Part shown: positions 53,598-62,096 of the stretch, piece by piece
How the letters are laid out: each line of letters begins with the position of its first letter
Numbering within the stretch: the first letter of the stretch is position 1
From: Candidatus Gastranaerophilales bacterium
GTDB lineage: Bacteria > Cyanobacteriota > Vampirovibrionia > Gastranaerophilales > Gastranaerophilaceae
Assembly: GCA_944323695.1 (NCBI GenBank)
Contig: CALUTI010000003.1
Span: 62,001 to 126,000 of the forward strand
Length of the DNA: 64,000 bases
Direction of reading: 5' to 3'
The notes under the pieces: generated by a model
Seen by the model: only the letters and a program-made list of their open reading frames with translations
Told to the model about the DNA's origin: nothing
Databases searched by the model: none
Position numbers and translations under genes: made by a program

Positions 53598-54206
53598 ATG
53601 AGAAAATTTCTTGCGGCCTTACTTTTAATATTCGGACTAAGTTCTTTTTCTTTGGCGGAAGAATTTGACAATATACAGCTTCCAATGAGAGATTACGACG
53701 GAATAGAACTCCCTACGGGAACATTTATTCCTATCATAAATGCCCAGGACATTTCTACCGAATACTGCCCCGAAGGTTATAAGGTAAAATTTATAGCTTC
53801 CAACGATTTATTCTTACATGAAACTAATATAATTCCGAAGGGCACAGAATTTACCGGGTATGTTGAAGAAATTCATGAACCTGTTGTTGGTACAAATGCG
53901 TCAATGAAAATTCGTATTAACAAAATGCTTTTGTCTGACACATTTGAAATTCCTATAAAAGGATACATCTATACTTCAAATGACAATTTAATAGGCGGTG
54001 GGCTTTCCGCACCGGCAGAATATGTAAAAGTTCCACATTATCAGCAAAGGTTTCAGGGACGTTTCTGGTCGCACAGAGGGCCTACGCTTCAGATAAGACC
54101 GGGAGGCAAACGTTTAATGGGTGAACATACGAGGGTAAATGCAGGTGAAGAAGGTCTTATAATTCTTACAGCGCCTGCATACATAACACATACCTTAACA
54201 AATTGA
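53598..54206 (+). CDS. Exported protein, first of a pair before the TonB operon
   Basis: 202 residues. Signal peptide 'MRKFLAALLLIFGLSSFSLA'. Beta-rich: 'LPTGTFIPIINAQDISTEY', 'IIPKGTEFTGYVEEIHEP', 'FEIPIKGYIYTSND'. The layout (low-threshold gate of surface-tuning strands then 'G.EF.G.V.EI') resembles the next protein and, loosely, VirB10/TrbI-like beta domains; not identified. TATAAT ends 7 bases before the ATG, with TTGATA 16 bases further upstream. It lies 52 bases upstream of 54259. Confidence 0.7.
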   Translation: MRKFLAALLLIFGLSSFSLAEEFDNIQLPMRDYDGIELPTGTFIPIINAQDISTEYCPEGYKVKFIASNDLFLHETNIIPKGTEFTGYVEEIHEPVVGTNASMKIRINKMLLSDTFEIPIKGYIYTSNDNLIGGGLSAPAEYVKVPHYQQRFQGRFWSHRGPTLQIRPGGKRLMGEHTRVNAGEEGLIILTAPAYITHTLTN

Positions 54207-54258
54207 CAACATACTAAGAATAAAATACAATGTAAAATAAAGAAAGGGGAGAAAACTT

Positions 54259-55005
54259 ATGTTAAAGAAAATCAATTTGGCTGTTACAGCTCTACTTTTA
54301 ACCGGAACAGCCGTATTTGCAGCAGCGAACTATGATTACACACAAAATACTCCTGCACCGCTTTATCAACCGAATTATTATCAACAAAATAACTATAATT
54401 ACAATAACGGAACGCTAAAAGGCAGTGTTGTTACAGTACCTGCCGGACAACAGTTTAAAACAGTTGTTACAACACCTTTGAGTTCACAAAATTTAACCTT
54501 AGGTCAAAATGTAACGCTGGCTCTTGGATCTGACTTTTACTATGGCAATAATCTGATAGCGCCTGCAGGAAGCTCTGTTACAGGAACAGTTCTTGAGGTT
54601 TCAAAAGCAAAACGCGGAAGCATGAACGGTAAACTTCTTGTAAGATTCACACAAATCACAACTCCTTACGGCATACAAATTCCTATATCAGCCGTTATCA
54701 AAACCGATGACAATACCGGTATTCTTCTGGGCGGAACGAAATTAGACGTAACTAAAGAATATACAAAAGATTTAACAGTCGGTGCAGGTGCCGGAGCACT
54801 TTCAGGTGTTGTATTCGGTGCATTAGCAGGAGGCAGTGTCGGTAAAGGTGCAGCTTTAGGTACCGCAGTCGGCGCTGGCGGCGGTCTGGTTAAATCCATC
54901 TGGGATAAAGGCAATGATGTAGAAATTCCTGCAAACGCATCTATCGATTTGGTACTTACCCAGCCAATCACTGTCAATCCCGCACTTTATCAGACTAATT
55001 ATTAG
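54259..55005 (+). CDS. Exported protein with glycine-zipper segment
   Basis: 248 residues. Signal peptide 'MLKKINLAVTALLLTGTAVF', then AAA. Tyr/Asn/Gln-rich linker (25-50); beta domain with 'VVTVPAGQQFKTVVTTPLSS', 'LIAPAGSSVTGTVLEVSKA', 'IQIPISAVIKTDD'; then a Gly-rich helix 'VGAGAGALSGVVFGALAGG' that could insert in a membrane. Similar pattern to the preceding gene. Probably an outer-membrane or periplasmic partner of the TonB system; inference from position. AAAGGGGAG precedes the ATG. Confidence 0.75.
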   Translation: MLKKINLAVTALLLTGTAVFAAANYDYTQNTPAPLYQPNYYQQNNYNYNNGTLKGSVVTVPAGQQFKTVVTTPLSSQNLTLGQNVTLALGSDFYYGNNLIAPAGSSVTGTVLEVSKAKRGSMNGKLLVRFTQITTPYGIQIPISAVIKTDDNTGILLGGTKLDVTKEYTKDLTVGAGAGALSGVVFGALAGGSVGKGAALGTAVGAGGGLVKSIWDKGNDVEIPANASIDLVLTQPITVNPALYQTNY

Positions 55006-55071
55006 TAAATCAGGTAATAATTTTATTTTAAGTTTAAAATAGAATTGTTACTGAAAATATCAAAGGGAAAA

Positions 55072-56214
55072 ATGTCTATCTTAGGAAAATACACAGACAA
55101 TTTAATAGAAGAAGATGAGCAAACAAGTAACGGCTATACCACTCCGGCGGTTTTAAGAGAATACAAAGATGAATTAAGCTTAAAAAAATCTATAGTCCTC
55201 TCAACAATATTACACCCGTCGGTTTTAGGTGCAGCCTGGCTTGCTTTTTTAATTCTGGCATTTTTCGGGATAAATTTTGCTTTATTCGAGCGACCAAAAC
55301 CGAAAATGAATGACATTGAATTTGTCCTTGTGGATAAAGAAGATACTCCATTAAATAAAAATACACCATACCGTTCTGACAGAAATTCCAGAACCGGCGG
55401 TATAAATGATCCGACAAAAAGAGTTTCAATGCCGTCACCATCACCTTCAAAGGCGCAACCGGCACAGGCACCTGCAGCAAGTGCACCTGCGAAAAAACCA
55501 ACACCTTCGCAGCCGCAAAAAGCAATGCAGCCTAAACATAAATCAACTCCTACCGCGCAGCCGGCACAGCCTAAAGCATCACAGCAGGCAAAACCACAAC
55601 CGCCGACAGCTCGTCCGTCTTTAAAACCGCCAATGACACCTAAAGTTGCACAAAAACCGTCATCGGCATTTAAAGTTCCGGTACCTTCAGGCGGTACAAA
55701 ATCCGGCAGTTATTCTACAGGCCCTATCAGCAGTTCAGGCACGACTTCAAAAGGCGGAGGCGGAAGTTCAGCACCTGCACCTTCACTTGCACCTACAGGA
55801 GGCGGCTCATCTTCAGGAACCCGCCTTGCAAAAGGTTCAGGAGGCGGAGCCGGCACAGGTAATATAGGAAATCCGGGAGGCGGAGGCGGCAGACCTGGCA
55901 TTGATGCAATAAGAGAACCTGATTTCGGACCTTATATGAGAGATCTGCAAAGAAGAATTAAAATGAATTGGGATCCGCCAAAAGGTAACGAAAGTAAACG
56001 AGTTGTCCTTTTATTCAAAATTGCAAAAGACGGAAGACTGCTTTCATGCAGCGTATTCAAATCGTCCGGACTCCCAAGCGCGGATAAAGCTGCTTTGAAT
56101 GCCGTTCAATTAACGGCACCATTCAGACCGCTTCCCGCAGAATATAAAGGAGCAAGCATTGATATTCAATTTACGTTTGACTATAACGTATTTGGCGCAT
56201 CAGGATATAATTAG
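55072..56214 (+). CDS. TonB/TolA-like energy transducer
   Basis: 380 residues from ATG at 55072 (AAAGGG upstream). Cytoplasmic N-terminus, one membrane helix ('AAWLAFLILAFFGINFALF', about 60-80), long Pro/Ala/Lys/Gln periplasmic linker, Gly-rich segment, and a C-terminal TonB-type domain ('YMRDLQRRIKMNWDPPKGNE', 'LLFKIAKDGRLLSCSVFKSS', 'AALNAVQLTAPFRPLP'). It links proton motive force to the outer membrane. Operon with ExbB and two ExbD genes. Confidence 0.9.
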   Translation: MSILGKYTDNLIEEDEQTSNGYTTPAVLREYKDELSLKKSIVLSTILHPSVLGAAWLAFLILAFFGINFALFERPKPKMNDIEFVLVDKEDTPLNKNTPYRSDRNSRTGGINDPTKRVSMPSPSPSKAQPAQAPAASAPAKKPTPSQPQKAMQPKHKSTPTAQPAQPKASQQAKPQPPTARPSLKPPMTPKVAQKPSSAFKVPVPSGGTKSGSYSTGPISSSGTTSKGGGGSSAPAPSLAPTGGGSSSGTRLAKGSGGGAGTGNIGNPGGGGGRPGIDAIREPDFGPYMRDLQRRIKMNWDPPKGNESKRVVLLFKIAKDGRLLSCSVFKSSGLPSADKAALNAVQLTAPFRPLPAEYKGASIDIQFTFDYNVFGASGYN

Positions 56215-56236
56215 TACATAAAAAGAGGATAAAACT

Positions 56237-56884
56237 ATGGAATTATTATTACACTCAATTAAACTGGACTGGCCGGTATTACTGCCCATTTTAATATGCT
56301 CAATACTGGTTGTGGCAGTAGTTATCAACAGATTTTCATTTTACAAAAGAAACAAAAGGGATGTTGTTCTTTTTATCCCTAAATTGCAAAAAGAACTTGC
56401 AAAGAATAACCTTCAAGGCGCACAAAGCCTTGCTGTTCAATGCGGCGGCGTAATCGGTGAAGTAACTGAAGAAGCTGTCAGAATATTTTCAGAACAAAGA
56501 AACGGTTTTTCACGTTCATTTGATATTGCAGCAGCTCTTGCAACAAGAAAACTTGAAAGCCACTTGACAATTCTAGGTACAATCGGTGGTGTTGCACCGT
56601 TTTTAGGTTTGTTCGGTACAGTTGTAAGAATTTTGTATACCTTCCAGGATTTGGCGGTACAAGGTAACCAATCAGCCGCAGTTGCAATGGGTATTGGTTC
56701 AGCGTTGATTGCAACAGCTTTCGGTCTTGGGGTTGCGATTGTTGCGGTTATCTTCTATAACTCTTTCCAATCAGTGGTTAAGCGTTATGAAGATGATTTT
56801 CAATTAATCAAATTGCTTTTCTTAAGCTTTGTTGATTCTGAAGATGAAACAACAATTACATCTCCTACATCTAATGCTATATAA
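56237..56884 (+). CDS. exbB: ExbB/TolQ-family proton channel protein
   Basis: 215 residues with three membrane segments, including 'LPILICSILVVAVVINRF' and the conserved 'LGTIGGVAPFLGLFGTVVRI' followed by 'MGIGSALIATAFGLGVAI'. It forms the motor with ExbD and drives TonB. Directly downstream of the TonB-like gene. Confidence 0.93.
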   Translation: MELLLHSIKLDWPVLLPILICSILVVAVVINRFSFYKRNKRDVVLFIPKLQKELAKNNLQGAQSLAVQCGGVIGEVTEEAVRIFSEQRNGFSRSFDIAAALATRKLESHLTILGTIGGVAPFLGLFGTVVRILYTFQDLAVQGNQSAAVAMGIGSALIATAFGLGVAIVAVIFYNSFQSVVKRYEDDFQLIKLLFLSFVDSEDETTITSPTSNAI

Positions 56885-56897
56885 GGATTAATGAAAA

Positions 56898-57347
56898 ATG
56901 GCAATGAATTCAAAAAAGGGAAAACTTTTTACAGAAATAAATATAACACCGCTGACAGATATTTTTCTTGTTCTGTTGATTATAATGATGGTTATTGCAC
57001 CTTCGTTCCAATCAATAGACAATACGATTACCGTGCCGGAAATTAACAGCGGCATTGCCATTGAACAAAATAAAGCTGAAGTTGCAATTACTAAAGAAGG
57101 CTTGATGTTTATAAACGGAAAACAAATTACTCCGGACCAGCTGGTAGATGAACTTCTGGCAATAAGAGAAAGCTTAGAAAAACCGGAAGTTGTTGTCAAA
57201 GCTGATTCGCAGGTAAAAAGCTCCGAAATAATGCAGGTTATGAATGCCGCACAAGATGCCGAATACAAAAAGCTTATTGTAGCAGGCGAACCCTTAACTA
57301 AAAAAGAACAAAAAGAACTTAAAGAAGAAAATGAACTCAAAGGGTAA
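56898..57347 (+). CDS. exbD: ExbD/TolR-family protein (first copy)
   Basis: 149 residues. 'INITPLTDIFLVLLIIMMV' is the single membrane helix with the proton-carrying Asp, and a periplasmic beta/alpha domain follows. It has a Lys/Glu-rich C-terminal tail. Shares 62 identical bases (56940-57001) with the next gene. Confidence 0.92.
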   Translation: MAMNSKKGKLFTEINITPLTDIFLVLLIIMMVIAPSFQSIDNTITVPEINSGIAIEQNKAEVAITKEGLMFINGKQITPDQLVDELLAIRESLEKPEVVVKADSQVKSSEIMQVMNAAQDAEYKKLIVAGEPLTKKEQKELKEENELKG

Positions 57348-57352
57348 TAATA

Positions 57353-57745
57353 ATGTCCAGAAATCGTGATACATTCAATGAAATTAATATAACACCGCTG
57401 ACAGATATTTTTCTTGTTCTGTTGATTATAATGATGGTTATTGCACCGCTATTGGATCAGCAGGGCTTGAACCTGACCGTACCGGAAATGGTTGATCAGG
57501 AACAGGTTAAAAATGATGAAACCAAAATATTATCAGTTACAGTTTCAGCAGACGACAGGTATTATATTGACGGGGAAGAAGTTGCGGCAGACAGTTTAGA
57601 GACCACCCTAAAACAACTTGCAAAAGATTATCCGGACGGCTTGATGATAGAATCAGACGGAGATGCAACTCACGGTGCCGTTGTTAAATTAATGGATAAT
57701 GCCAGAAATTCAGGTATAACAAGTATTTCTGTCACGGAAATTTAA
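57353..57745 (+). CDS. exbD: ExbD/TolR-family protein (second copy)
   Basis: 130 residues. Same membrane helix as the first copy, including the Asp, but a quite different periplasmic domain ('SADDRYYIDGEEVAADSLE'). The two may form a hetero-oligomer or alternate in the motor. It follows by 5 bases and ends the operon. Confidence 0.92.
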   Translation: MSRNRDTFNEINITPLTDIFLVLLIIMMVIAPLLDQQGLNLTVPEMVDQEQVKNDETKILSVTVSADDRYYIDGEEVAADSLETTLKQLAKDYPDGLMIESDGDATHGAVVKLMDNARNSGITSISVTEI

Positions 57746-57797
57746 AAAACTTTACAAACTGACAATTTTCTTTTTCATCTGATTTATAATTATTGTT

Positions 57798-58244
57798 ATG
57801 TTATCACCAATAAAATCAATAAATTATAACAGACATTCTAATACAATATATTTTCGCGCAAATAATAATTTTAAAAGTAATCCAGCTATGAACCAAGCAG
57901 TGACTATAGCAAGAGTTCTGGAAAAAAACGGATACAAAAAAACTGAAGAGGACTACTATAATTTTTTGAACTCAGAAATAGAAGAACTAAAGGCTGCCAA
58001 AAAGAATAATAATTATGAAAATATGAAAGAAGAAGCCGGTGATGTCATATTTAATGCAATAATGCTGGCTGATCACTATGGAATATCTCCTGTAGAAGCT
58101 CTTTTGGCGACAAACAGAAAACTTTCAAGCAGAATTACAATTGCACAATATATTGCCGAAAAACCACTCATCGAATATCCCTTAGATGAACGATTGAAAT
58201 TTTGGAGTAAAGCCAAATTATCACTTCGCCAAAATGAGTCATAG
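57798..58244 (+). CDS. MazG-like nucleotide pyrophosphohydrolase
   Basis: 148 residues. MazG-type metal motif: 'LNSEIEELKAAKK' (ExxE) and 'MKEEAGDVIFNAI' (ExxD). About 35 N-terminal residues precede the domain. It probably hydrolyses NTPs or a damaged nucleotide to NMP and pyrophosphate. TATAAT ends 7 bases before the ATG: leaderless. Confidence 0.8.
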   Translation: MLSPIKSINYNRHSNTIYFRANNNFKSNPAMNQAVTIARVLEKNGYKKTEEDYYNFLNSEIEELKAAKKNNNYENMKEEAGDVIFNAIMLADHYGISPVEALLATNRKLSSRITIAQYIAEKPLIEYPLDERLKFWSKAKLSLRQNES

Positions 58245-58296
58245 CATTTTTTATTTTTTTGCATTATAATAAGAGATATAGAGAGGTTAATATAAA

Positions 58297-60180
58297 ATGA
58301 ATAAAAGTCAATCTGCAGGTATGTATATAGTATTAGCTATTGTTGTTCTGGTCTTTGTATCATCAGTATTTATGGCAGGTCCGGTAACAAGCACAAGCGA
58401 AATTTCCTATTCAAGCTTTATTGAAAAACTTGCGAATAAGGAATTCAAAAAAGTTGAAAAAGCAGATGACTATTTAATTGCAATTCCGGTGAACCAGCCG
58501 GCAGCAGAACAAACCGTAAAAGAACAAAGTCCGTTTGGCATGGTTGAAAAAAAACTTCCGCAGGTTCAATATAAAGTATTAACTCCAAACGATCCGGATT
58601 TGATGAAAAAACTTGAAGCGGCAGATGTTGAAATTGAAGTTAAAAAACCTGCCGAATCTTCCCAGCTTTTAGGGATTTTAGGCTCATTACTTTTGCCGTT
58701 GTTATTTATAGTTTTTCTGGTAGTAATGGCAAAAAGTATTCAGGCAGGCGGTTCACAGGCAATGTCCTTTGGCAAAAGCAAAGCTAAGATGCTTTTGGAC
58801 AGTAAGGTAAAAACAACCTTTAAAGATGTTGCAGGTATTGACGAGGAGAAAAAAGAGCTTGAAGAAATCGTAGACTTTTTAAAACATGGCGAAAAATATA
58901 TTAAACTCGGTGCAAAAATTCCAAAAGGAGTACTCCTTGTAGGGTCTCCCGGTACCGGTAAAACGTTAATGGCAAAAGCAGTTGCAGGAGAAGCAGGCGT
59001 TCCTTTCTTTTCAATAAGCGGCTCTGACTTTGTTGAAATGTTTGTCGGTGTTGGTGCAAGCCGTGTGAGAGATTTGTTTGAGCAGGCTAAAAAACACCAG
59101 CCATGTATAATTTTTATTGATGAAATTGATGCTGTAGGCCGTCAGCGCGGAGCAGGCCTGGGCGGAGGTCATGACGAAAGAGAACAAACTCTTAACCAGT
59201 TACTTGTTGAGATGGACGGGTTTGATGAAAATGTTAATATAATTGTAATAGCTGCAACCAACAGACCTGATATCTTGGATAATGCTCTTTTAAGACCGGG
59301 AAGATTTGACAGACAAATCGTAATAAACCGTCCTGATATTTTAGGAAGGGAACAAATCCTTCAGGTTCATGCAAAAAATAAGCCGCTTGCAAGTGATGTT
59401 GAGCTTAAAGTGCTTGCAAAACGCACTCCCGGCTTTACCGGTGCTGATTTGCAGAATTTATTAAACGAAGCTGCACTTCTTGCAGCCCGCCATGACCAAA
59501 AAGAAATTACAATGGAAAATCTTGAAGAAGCTATTGATAAAGTTATGGCAGGACCGGAAAAGAAAAGCAGAATTATTTCTGATGAAGAAAAGGAAAATAC
59601 AGCTTACCATGAAGTTGGTCACGCACTTTTGGCAAAACTTTTGAAAAACACCGATCCTTTGCATAAAGTATCAATAATTCCGAGAGGCATGGCTCTTGGT
59701 GTTACAATGACGCTTCCTGAAAAAGATCATTTGACGATGAAAAAATCCCAATTGCTGGATAGAATCACAATGACGCTCGGCGGACGTGTTGCAGAAGAAA
59801 TTGTTTACGGCAAAGATTCCATTACAACAGGTGCATCAAATGATTTGGAAAAAGTAACTTCACTTGCAAGAAATATGGTTACAACTTACGGTATGTCTGA
59901 AAAAATGGGCAACCTCCAATATGGTAAAAGTGAAGAACACGTATTTATGGGACGTGATTTCGGTCATACAAGAGACTTTTCAGAAGAAATAGCTGCAGAA
60001 ATTGATAAAGAAGTCAAAAAGATTGTTGATGAACGTTATGATATAGCGAAAAAACTTCTTCTGGAAAACAGAGATATGCTTGAATACATTTCAAAAACTT
60101 TACTGGATGAAGAAACTATTGACGAAAAACGTTTCGTGGAATTAATGGAAAAAGTACAAAGTGAAAGGGAAAATTCATAA
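58297..60180 (+). CDS. ftsH: ATP-dependent zinc metalloprotease FtsH
   Basis: 627 residues. Two membrane segments ('[18 protein letters not shown]' and '[20 protein letters not shown]'), AAA domain with '[19 protein letters not shown]', '[15 protein letters not shown]' and second-region-of-homology '[19 protein letters not shown]', and protease zinc site '[10 protein letters not shown]'. Membrane-protein quality control. AGAGAGG precedes the ATG. The next gene overlaps its end by 20 bases. Confidence 0.97.
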   Translation: MNKSQSAGMYIVLAIVVLVFVSSVFMAGPVTSTSEISYSSFIEKLANKEFKKVEKADDYLIAIPVNQPAAEQTVKEQSPFGMVEKKLPQVQYKVLTPNDPDLMKKLEAADVEIEVKKPAESSQLLGILGSLLLPLLFIVFLVVMAKSIQAGGSQAMSFGKSKAKMLLDSKVKTTFKDVAGIDEEKKELEEIVDFLKHGEKYIKLGAKIPKGVLLVGSPGTGKTLMAKAVAGEAGVPFFSISGSDFVEMFVGVGASRVRDLFEQAKKHQPCIIFIDEIDAVGRQRGAGLGGGHDEREQTLNQLLVEMDGFDENVNIIVIAATNRPDILDNALLRPGRFDRQIVINRPDILGREQILQVHAKNKPLASDVELKVLAKRTPGFTGADLQNLLNEAALLAARHDQKEITMENLEEAIDKVMAGPEKKSRIISDEEKENTAYHEVGHALLAKLLKNTDPLHKVSIIPRGMALGVTMTLPEKDHLTMKKSQLLDRITMTLGGRVAEEIVYGKDSITTGASNDLEKVTSLARNMVTTYGMSEKMGNLQYGKSEEHVFMGRDFGHTRDFSEEIAAEIDKEVKKIVDERYDIAKKLLLENRDMLEYISKTLLDEETIDEKRFVELMEKVQSERENS

Positions 60181-60934
60181 AACTCTTTATGCGCTTGAGA
60201 TAAATATCTTCAATCCTGAAGATAATTTTCAAATCGCAAAAGATTTCTTTCGTACAAACAAAAAGGGGTTATTGATTGAAAAAGCACAATCAAGTGCTTG
60301 CGATATTTTGTGCCTGAAATTCAATATAAAAAATAAAACAGATATTCCCAAATCCTCAAGGATATTAAAAGCGCTTTTGCCTAAAATAACAAAACCCTTA
60401 ATGATAAACGGCGTATATGATAATAATCTGAATAGAGAGCTTTTACCGGCGCTTATAAGTGTTTTGGACAGAAAATGCATAATATCTTCCGCAAATGAAC
60501 AAACCTATAGAGAAATCCTTCCGCATGTAATAAAAGGCAAACACAAACTCGTTCTTAAAAGTCCTATTGATATAAATTTGTGCAGAGAATTAAATATATT
60601 AGTTACGGATTCCGGACTTCCGCTCAATCAATTAATCATTGATACAGATATAGGCGGACTTGGCTACGGTCTGGATTACGGATATAGCATAATTGAAAAG
60701 ATTAAACTTGAAGATGACGAATATTTGAATTTGCCTATTATAAGTTTTGTCGCACAGGAAAGTTTACGAACAAAAGAAGCCCAATATGATACTTTTTCAA
60801 AAAGCTGGGGGGATTTGAAAACCCGTGCAAAAATGTTTGAAATTGCATCTGCCGCGGCCGTAAAAGCTGCCGGAGCGGATATTATAGTTCTTTACAATCC
60901 GGATAGTATAAAAGTTATGAAAGGATTAGCGTAA
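60161..60934 (+). CDS. Corrinoid iron-sulfur protein small subunit-like (AcsD/CdhD family)
   Basis: 257 residues, probable GTG start at 60161 inside ftsH. TIM-barrel-like order with '[18 protein letters not shown]' and a C-terminal '[20 protein letters not shown]', matching acetyl-CoA decarbonylase/synthase delta subunits. Shorter than the family norm. It is joined to the gamma-like gene by TAATG, so the two form one complex. CO dehydrogenase/acetyl-CoA synthase catalytic subunits are not in the window. Family assignment is from motif reading. Confidence 0.65.
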   Translation: MKGKIHKTLYALEINIFNPEDNFQIAKDFFRTNKKGLLIEKAQSSACDILCLKFNIKNKTDIPKSSRILKALLPKITKPLMINGVYDNNLNRELLPALISVLDRKCIISSANEQTYREILPHVIKGKHKLVLKSPIDINLCRELNILVTDSGLPLNQLIIDTDIGGLGYGLDYGYSIIEKIKLEDDEYLNLPIISFVAQESLRTKEAQYDTFSKSWGDLKTRAKMFEIASAAAVKAAGADIIVLYNPDSIKVMKGLA

Positions 60935-62067
60935 TGAAACTTTCAGGACTTGAAATTTTTAAATACTTACCCGGCGCGAAAAAAGCCGCACACACAAATT
61001 GCAAAGAATGCGGCTGCCCTACATGTATGGCATTTGCAATTAAACTTGCGCAAAAACAGATAACACACGACAGATGCAAATATATGTCAGAAGAACTTAA
61101 GAATTTATGCTTAAAAAATCTAAAAGCGCCGCAAAAAACCGTAAAAATTGACGGGTTAAAAATCGGCGGAGAAAACGTCTTATACCGTCACGAAAAAAAA
61201 TTCATAAATAAAACGGTATTTGCTGTTGTTGTTGACTGTAAAGCACCTGATTTTAAAGAAAAATTAAAACGGATTAAAAACTTTGAGATAAATCGTGTAA
61301 ACGAAAAAATGAAGGTTGATCTTGTTATTTTAAAAAATGCCGAAAAGTATGAATTAAAAAACTTATGTGATGAAACAGTTTACATTGAAGAAAAGGATTT
61401 TTTAAAGCTTTCATTAAAAAGAATAGAAGATAACAATTTCAAAAAAACTGTTGATAAGTTAGTAACAACCCGCAAAAAAGCAATTATAGAGCGTGACGAA
61501 AGGTATTGCGATCCTGTATATGTATATTTCAAATCAACTGCGGATAAATATAATTTATGTGCGAGAGCGGGGTATTATTTGTGTAAGTATGCCAATATGC
61601 TTGTTTTTGAGGACTTTGACGAAAGTCTTTTTGCGACACTAATGACTTTACGCCAAAATATCTATACTGACCCTCAAAAGCCTTTACAGGTTGAGGCAAA
61701 AATTTATGAATTCAACAACCCCGATGAAAATTCACTGGTATTTATGACCACAAACTTTGCGCTGACCTTCTTTGCTGTTGCCAATGAGCTGGAGAACTTA
61801 AAAATTCCTTCCTATCTTGTAGTAACACCAGCCGGCGGAATGAGTGTATTAACAGCCTTTTCAGCAGAAAAATTCACATCAAAAATGGTTGCCAAAACCC
61901 TGAAAAAATTCGATTTAGCAAATAAAGTTAAGACACGAAAAATAATAATTCCGGGGCTTCTTGCCCCAATGAAAAACGAGCTTGAAAAGGCATTACCGGA
62001 ATTTGAAATAATCGTCGGCACAATAGAGGCCTATTCCATAGGTGAATTCGTAAAAAAAATCATATAA
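60934..62067 (+). CDS. Corrinoid iron-sulfur protein large subunit-like (AcsC/CdhE family)
   Basis: 377 residues. N-terminal [4Fe-4S] module 'TNCKECGCPTCMAFAIKLA' and a further Cys in 'HDRCKYM'. The C-terminal corrinoid-binding part reads 'FMTTNFALTFFAVANELE', 'VTPAGGMSVLTAFSAEKF', 'IIPGLLAPMKNELEKALPEF', 'VGTIEAYSIGEFV'. This is the typical order of CFeSP gamma subunits, though the middle barrel is shortened. It carries a methyl group on cobalamin. ATG overlaps the upstream stop by one base. Confidence 0.8.
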   Translation: MKLSGLEIFKYLPGAKKAAHTNCKECGCPTCMAFAIKLAQKQITHDRCKYMSEELKNLCLKNLKAPQKTVKIDGLKIGGENVLYRHEKKFINKTVFAVVVDCKAPDFKEKLKRIKNFEINRVNEKMKVDLVILKNAEKYELKNLCDETVYIEEKDFLKLSLKRIEDNNFKKTVDKLVTTRKKAIIERDERYCDPVYVYFKSTADKYNLCARAGYYLCKYANMLVFEDFDESLFATLMTLRQNIYTDPQKPLQVEAKIYEFNNPDENSLVFMTTNFALTFFAVANELENLKIPSYLVVTPAGGMSVLTAFSAEKFTSKMVAKTLKKFDLANKVKTRKIIIPGLLAPMKNELEKALPEFEIIVGTIEAYSIGEFVKKII

Positions 62068-62090
62068 AACTCCCTTAAAGGGAGCTTTTT
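62066..62090. terminator. Terminator after the corrinoid protein genes
   Basis: CTCCC/GGGAG stem with a short TTAAA-type loop and T5; it converges with prepilin E. Confidence 0.8.
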
Positions 62091-62096
62091 AAAAGT

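Noticed and set aside
60802-60814. G6 run in the AcsD-like gene as another switch tract
   Set aside because: Too short, mid-gene and in frame.
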